NCBI GenBank assembly: GCA_016212565.1
Contig: JACRFY010000015.1
Coordinates: 1-36,034, forward strand
Origin: Magnetospirillum sp.
GTDB taxonomy: Bacteria; Pseudomonadota; Alphaproteobacteria; Rhodospirillales; Magnetospirillaceae
Reading direction: 5' to 3'
DNA length: 36,034 nt
Shown: piece by piece, positions 31,865 to 36,034 of the stretch
How the letters are laid out: every line of letters begins with the position of its first letter
How positions within the stretch are numbered: the first letter of the stretch is position 1
Notes under the pieces: model-generated
The model's database searches: none
Told to the model about the DNA's origin: nothing
Seen by the model: only the letters and a program-made list of their open reading frames with translations
Made by a program: the position numbers and the translations under genes

Positions 31865-32989
31865 ATGACCGATACCTTCATCCCCGTCAACGAACCGCTG
31901 TTCGCCGGCAACGAGAAGGCCTATCTGGCCGAGTGCATCGACAGCGGCTGGATTTCCTCCGAAGGCCCGTTCGTCGCCCGGTTCGAGCAGTCCTTCGCCG
32001 CCGCCTGCGGGCGCCGCCACGGCATCGCCGTCACCAACGGCACCACCGCCCTGGAAGCGGCGGTGGTCGCCCTGGGCATCGGCGCGGGCGACGAGGTGAT
32101 CCTGCCCACCCTGACCATCGTCTCCTGCGTCGGCGCCGTGGTGCGGGCGGGGGCGGTGCCGGTGGTGGTCGATTGCCGTCCCGACACCTGGTGCATGGAC
32201 GTCGCCGCCATCGAGGCGCGCATCACCCCGCGCACCAAGGCGATCATGGCCGTGCATCTGTACGGCCTTGCCGTCGACATGGATCCGCTGCTGGAGATCG
32301 CCGCCCGCCACGGGCTGATGGTCATCGAGGACGCCGCCGAGGCCATCGGCCTGGCCTATCGCGGCCGGCCCTGCGGCTCGTTCGGCACCCTCAGCACCGT
32401 CAGCTTCTACCCCAACAAGCACGTCACCACCGGCGAGGGGGGGATGATCCTCACCGACGACGACGCCCTGGCCGAGCGCTGCCGGTCGTTGCGCAACCTG
32501 TGCTTCCAGCCGCAGCAGCGCTTCCTCCACGAGGAGTTGGGCTGGAACCTGCGCATGAGCAGCCTGCAAGCCGCGGTCGGGCTCGCCCAGTTGGAGCGGC
32601 TCGCCGAAACCAGCGCCCGCAAGCGCGCCATCGGCTTGCGCTACACCGAGCGTCTGGCCGGCCTGCCCGGGCTCAAACTGCCGCCGACCGCCACCGCCGA
32701 CGCCGAAAACTGCTACTGGGTCTATGCCGTCGAACTCGACGACAGCGTGCCCTTCGACGCCAAGGAGGCCAGCCGCCGCCTGGGCGAACGCAAGGTCGCC
32801 TCGCGGCCGTTCTTCTGGTGCCTGCACGAGCAACCGGTGCTCAAGCGGATGGGCCTGTTCGCCGACGACCGCCATCCGGTGGCCGAGCGGGGCGCGCGCC
32901 GCGGCCTGCTGCTGCCCAGCGGCGTGGCGCTCACCGATTCCCAGATCGATGCCGTCGCCGAGCGGCTGCGGGCCGTGCTGGCGGGGTAG
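31865..32989 (+). CDS. DegT/DnrJ/EryC1 sugar aminotransferase (perosamine-synthase-like)
   Basis: The 374-residue PLP enzyme transfers an amino group to a keto-sugar nucleotide. The pattern [27 protein letters not shown] at the start, [18 protein letters not shown] (Asp156 binds the PLP ring) and [14 protein letters not shown] (Lys185, Schiff base) is that of GDP-perosamine synthases and close relatives. The product is probably a 4-amino-4,6-dideoxyhexose nucleotide, which fits an O-antigen or S-layer glycan. The ATG at 31865 is chosen as the family start; the in-frame upstream start at 31829 lies within the promoter-like motif. The next gene, a methyltransferase, starts 5 bp after the stop. 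Confidence 0.93.
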   Translation: MTDTFIPVNEPLFAGNEKAYLAECIDSGWISSEGPFVARFEQSFAAACGRRHGIAVTNGTTALEAAVVALGIGAGDEVILPTLTIVSCVGAVVRAGAVPVVVDCRPDTWCMDVAAIEARITPRTKAIMAVHLYGLAVDMDPLLEIAARHGLMVIEDAAEAIGLAYRGRPCGSFGTLSTVSFYPNKHVTTGEGGMILTDDDALAERCRSLRNLCFQPQQRFLHEELGWNLRMSSLQAAVGLAQLERLAETSARKRAIGLRYTERLAGLPGLKLPPTATADAENCYWVYAVELDDSVPFDAKEASRRLGERKVASRPFFWCLHEQPVLKRMGLFADDRHPVAERGARRGLLLPSGVALTDSQIDAVAERLRAVLAG

Positions 32990-32994
32990 AAACG

Positions 32995-33765
32995 ATGGCG
33001 GTATTCGCGGCCTATGCGGCCTATTACGACCTGTTGAACCGCGACAAGGACTATGCCGGCGAAGCGGCGCTGGTCGAGGACCTGATCCGCGACCATCGGC
33101 CCGATGCCACCTCGCTGCTCGAACTCGGCTGCGGCACCGGTGCCCATGCCGAAGAGTTGGCGCGCCGCGGCTGGCGGGTGACCGGCAGCGACTTTTCCCG
33201 CGGCATGCTCGACGGCGCCCGCGCCCGCGCTGCCGCCCTGCCGCCGGATTTGGGGCAACGCCTCGACTTCCTCGAGGGCGATGCGCGCACGCTGCGCCTG
33301 GAGCGAACCTTCGATGCCGTCGGCTCGCTGTTCCACGTCGTCTCCTACCAGACCGGCGACGACGACCTGCTGGGCACCCTGAAGACCGCCCGCGCCCACC
33401 TTTCCCCCGGCGGCGTGTTCGTCTTCGACATCTGGTACGGACCGGCGGTGCTCACCGACCGTCCCGCGGTCCGGGTGCGGCGGATGGAGGACGAGGCCAT
33501 CTCCGTCATTCGCATCGCCGAGCCGCGCATGGCCCCACGCGGCAACCTGGTTCACGTCGACTATCACATCGTGGTGATGGAGAAGGCTTCGGGGCTGGTC
33601 ACCGAGGTGCGCGAAACCCATTCGATGCGCTATCTGTTCGAGCCCGACCTGCGCCTGTTCTGCCGCGATGCCGGCCTGGACCTGGTCGAAGTCTCGGCCT
33701 GGGGCACCCGCGCCGAGCCCGGCTTCGACACCTGGAGCGTCGGCTGCGTGGCACGCGCGGTTTAG
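32995..33765 (+). CDS. SAM-dependent methyltransferase (class I)
   Basis: The 256-residue class I methyltransferase has a motif [17 protein letters not shown] (about 41-56), GSDFSRGML (motif II acidic) and [24 protein letters not shown]. The [19 protein letters not shown] post-motif is typical of sugar N- or C-methyltransferases linked to aminosugar clusters. It starts five bases after the DegT aminotransferase stop, so the two are probably one unit; N-methylation or N,N-dimethylation of the new amino group is a plausible role but is inferred. The ATG at 32995 is fixed by length and spacing. It ends 98 bp before purH; that gap has only a TATATC-type -10 hint at 33813-33818 and no gene. Confidence 0.86.
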   Translation: MAVFAAYAAYYDLLNRDKDYAGEAALVEDLIRDHRPDATSLLELGCGTGAHAEELARRGWRVTGSDFSRGMLDGARARAAALPPDLGQRLDFLEGDARTLRLERTFDAVGSLFHVVSYQTGDDDLLGTLKTARAHLSPGGVFVFDIWYGPAVLTDRPAVRVRRMEDEAISVIRIAEPRMAPRGNLVHVDYHIVVMEKASGLVTEVRETHSMRYLFEPDLRLFCRDAGLDLVEVSAWGTRAEPGFDTWSVGCVARAV

Positions 33766-33863
33766 ATCGTTCGTCCGCCCACTTTCGGCTCTCCGCAGAC
33801 GGCCTCCTGTGCTATATCGGCGAGAACCCCTCCGCCCCCCTCTCCGTCAGAGGTTCCCGCACC

Positions 33864-35444
33864 ATGTCCGATCTTCGCCCCGTCCGCCGCGCCCTGTTCT
33901 CGGTTTCCGACAAGACCGGTCTGGTCGAGTTCGCCCGCTTCCTGGTCGAGCGCAAGGTGGAGATCCTGTCGACCGGCGGCACCGCCAAGGCGATGCGCGA
34001 CGCCGGCATTCCGGTGGTGGAAGTCGCCGACTACACCGGCTTCCCCGAGATGCTCGACGGCCGGGTCAAGACGCTCCATCCCAAGGTGCATGGCGGCCTG
34101 CTCGGGATCCGCGGCAATGCCGAACACGAAGGGGCCATGGACGCCCACGGCATCGCCCCCATCGACCTGCTGGTGGTCAACCTCTATCCCTTCGAGGCCA
34201 CGGTGGCCAAGGGCGCCGGCTACGACGAGTGCGTCGAGAACATCGACATCGGCGGTCCGGCGATGATTCGCGCCGCGGCCAAGAACCACGACGGCGTCGC
34301 CGTGGTCGTCGACGTCGCCGATTACGGCCGGGTGATGGAGGAGATGAGCGCCAACGCCAACGCCACCACGCTGGCTTTGCGCAAGCATCTCGCCGCCACC
34401 GCCTATGCCCGCACCGGTGCCTACGACGCCGCCATCTCGCAGTGGTTCGCCCGCGCCCTGGGCGACACCTTCCCCCGCCGCGTGGTGGTGGCCGGCGAGT
34501 TGAAGCAGTCCTTGCGCTATGGCGAGAACCCGCACCAGCAGGCGGCCTTCTACGTCACCGGCGACCAGCGCCCCGGCATCGCCACCGCGCGGCAGTTGCA
34601 GGGCAAGGAGCTCAGCTACAACAACCTCAACGACACCGATGCCGCCTTCGAGCTGGCCGCCGAGTTCGAGCAGCCGGCCATCGCCATCATCAAGCACGCC
34701 AATCCCTGCGGCGTCGCCATCGGCGGCGACCTCAAGGACGCCTACCTGCGCGCGCTGGCCTGCGATCCGGTCTCGGCCTTCGGCGGCATCGTCGCTCTCA
34801 ACCGCCGCCTCGACGCCGCCACCGCCGAGGAGATCGTCAAGATCTTCACCGAAGTGGTGATCGCCCCCGAGGCCGACGACGACGCCGTCGCCCTGTTCGC
34901 CGCCAAGAAGAATCTGCGCCTGCTGGTCACCGGCGGCATGCCCGACCCCAGCGCCGCCGGCATGACGCTGCGCGCCGTCTCCGGCGGCTACCTGTTCCAG
35001 ACCAAGGACAACGGCCGGGTGATGCTGCCCGAACTGAAGGTGGTGACCAAGCGGGCGCCCAGCGACCGGGAACTTCAGGACCTGCTGTTCGCCTTCCGCG
35101 TCTGCAAGCACGTCAAGTCCAACGCCATCATCTACTGCAAGAACGGCACCACGGTGGGCATCGGCGCCGGGCAGATGAGCCGGGTCGATTCCTCGCGCAT
35201 CGCCGCCTGGAAGTCCAAGGAAGCCGCCGACGCCGCCGGCCTGGCGCAGGCCGAGACCATCGGTTCGGTGGTCGCCTCGGACGCCTTCTTCCCCTTCGCC
35301 GACGGCCTGCTGGCCGCGGCCGCTGCGGGCGCCACCGCGGTGATCCAACCCGGCGGTTCGATGCGCGACGCCGAGGTGATCGCCGCCGCCGACGACAAGG
35401 GCTTGGCGATGGTCTTCACCGGCATGCGGCATTTCCGGCATTGA
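33864..35444 (+). CDS. purH: Bifunctional AICAR transformylase/IMP cyclohydrolase
   Basis: PurH does the last two steps of de novo IMP synthesis, formyl transfer to AICAR and ring closure. The 526-residue protein is full length. The N-terminal IMP cyclohydrolase (MGS-like) part has [26 protein letters not shown] and [13 protein letters not shown]. The AICAR transformylase part has [25 protein letters not shown], the [25 protein letters not shown] region and [10 protein letters not shown]. This housekeeping gene lies inside the surface-glycan block and its stop overlaps the start of the PseC-like gene as TTGA, which ties its translation to glycan synthesis. The ATG at 33864 is the family start. 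Confidence 0.97.
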   Translation: MSDLRPVRRALFSVSDKTGLVEFARFLVERKVEILSTGGTAKAMRDAGIPVVEVADYTGFPEMLDGRVKTLHPKVHGGLLGIRGNAEHEGAMDAHGIAPIDLLVVNLYPFEATVAKGAGYDECVENIDIGGPAMIRAAAKNHDGVAVVVDVADYGRVMEEMSANANATTLALRKHLAATAYARTGAYDAAISQWFARALGDTFPRRVVVAGELKQSLRYGENPHQQAAFYVTGDQRPGIATARQLQGKELSYNNLNDTDAAFELAAEFEQPAIAIIKHANPCGVAIGGDLKDAYLRALACDPVSAFGGIVALNRRLDAATAEEIVKIFTEVVIAPEADDDAVALFAAKKNLRLLVTGGMPDPSAAGMTLRAVSGGYLFQTKDNGRVMLPELKVVTKRAPSDRELQDLLFAFRVCKHVKSNAIIYCKNGTTVGIGAGQMSRVDSSRIAAWKSKEAADAAGLAQAETIGSVVASDAFFPFADGLLAAAAAGATAVIQPGGSMRDAEVIAAADDKGLAMVFTGMRHFRH

Positions 35445-36034
35445 GCACCGCCCCCTTCCTGCCCTACGGCCGCCACACCATCGAAGAAGACGACATCGCC
35501 GCGGTGGTGGCGGCGTTGCGGTCCGACTTCCTCACCTGCGGCCCGGCGGTCGAGGCCTTCGAGGCCGCCTTCGCCCGCCGGGTGGGCGCGCGCTTCGCGG
35601 TCTCTTGCGCCAGTGGCACCGCCGCCCTGCATCTGGCGGCACTGGCCCTCGATCTCGGTCCAGGCGACGCAGTGATCGTGCCGACCATGACCTTTCTCGC
35701 CACCGCCAACGCCGCCCGCTACGTCGGCGCCGAGGTGGTGTTCGCCGACGTCGACGCCGACACCGGCCTGCTGACTCCCGCCACCTTGGCAGAGGCCTTG
35801 ACCCGCTGCGGGACTCTGCGTCCGCGGGCGGTGTTTCCGGTCCACCTTGCCGGCCAGCCCTGCGACATGGCGGGAATCGGCGCCCTGGCGGCTGCCCATG
35901 GATTGGCGGTGGTCGAGGATGCGTGCCACGCCTTGGGCGGCGAGGATCGCGGCGTCCCGATCGGGTCGTGCCCGGACAGCCGTGCGGCCTGCTTCTCGCT
36001 GCATCCGGTCAAGGCGGTAGCCATGGGCGAAGGC
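35441..36034 (+). CDS. pseC: PseC-like sugar aminotransferase, 5' part (cut by right edge)
   Basis: The first 198 codons of a DegT-type PLP aminotransferase run off the window. [15 protein letters not shown], the [11 protein letters not shown] segment, [40 protein letters not shown] and [14 protein letters not shown] (Lys191) resemble UDP-4-keto-6-deoxy-GlcNAc C4 aminotransferases (PseC), a step of pseudaminic acid synthesis. The start is TTG 35441, which overlaps the purH stop (TTGA); no ATG or GTG and no strong ribosome-binding site is available, so translation probably depends on purH. Other pse genes would be expected to the right. Assignment to PseC rather than another C4 aminotransferase rests on motif pattern only. 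Confidence 0.82.
   Translation, partial: MSTAPFLPYGRHTIEEDDIAAVVAALRSDFLTCGPAVEAFEAAFARRVGARFAVSCASGTAALHLAALALDLGPGDAVIVPTMTFLATANAARYVGAEVVFADVDADTGLLTPATLAEALTRCGTLRPRAVFPVHLAGQPCDMAGIGALAAAHGLAVVEDACHALGGEDRGVPIGSCPDSRAACFSLHPVKAVAMGEG

Noticed and set aside
33762-35441. Minus-strand open frame of about 560 codons opposite purH
   Set aside because: purH is unmistakable on +, and the minus frame has shadow composition.

Overview
The window is about 36 kb of very GC-rich, gene-dense chromosomal DNA. It looks like a free-living alphaproteobacterium of the Rhodospirillales/Magnetospirillum type. That placement is inferred from codon bias, many translationally coupled genes, abundant PAS/GGDEF/EAL signalling, a DUF484 gene beside priA, and the RlmD, MlaE/F/D and LeuB sequences; no rRNA or other phylogenetic marker is present. 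I recognise 34 protein-coding genes, two of them cut by the window edges, and no tRNA, rRNA or CRISPR array. The only mobile-element trace is the 3' end of an IS110-family transposase at the left edge.

Layout. 1-3.2 kb: IS110 end, DUF484, and the divergent replication-restart helicase priA. 3.3-9.9 kb: a PilZ protein and an M48 lipoprotein protease on +, then a minus-strand run of envelope and signalling genes (SleB-type hydrolase, extensin-like/LAS peptidase, PAS histidine kinase, two small exported proteins). 9.9-12 kb: a MaoC hydratase with a good sigma70-like promoter converging on rlmD; the gap holds two inverted copies of a dispersed palindromic element. 10.6-17.1 kb: one minus-strand unit of eight overlapping or near-abutting genes in transcription order: SpoIIE/RsbU-like phosphatase, RsbW-like kinase, STAS protein, MlaE permease, MlaF ATPase, MlaD, PqiC-like lipoprotein, rlmD. 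17.3-22.7 kb: c-di-GMP genes (EAL-CBS-GGDDF on +; REC-PAS-degenerate HisKA-PAS-GGDEF-EAL plus a coupled single-domain receiver on -). 22.7-25.9 kb: CNT nucleoside transporter, leuB and leuD on -. 26-36 kb: a plus-strand surface-glycan block (small cupin-like protein, SGNH-like membrane protein, B12-binding-like radical SAM enzyme, polytopic glycosyltransferase-like protein, GT2 glycosyltransferase, DegT aminotransferase, methyltransferase), then purH coupled to a PseC-like aminotransferase that runs off the right edge.

Most interesting point. The lipid-transport operon carries a complete partner-switching module (PP2C phosphatase, GHKL kinase, STAS protein with the Asp-Ser-Ser-Gly phosphosite). 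The STAS protein sits where MlaB sits in classical Mla operons. This suggests that phosphorylation of an MlaB-like subunit could gate the MlaFE lipid transporter in response to a GAF-sensed signal. The gene order and overlaps are seen directly; the mechanism is inferred.
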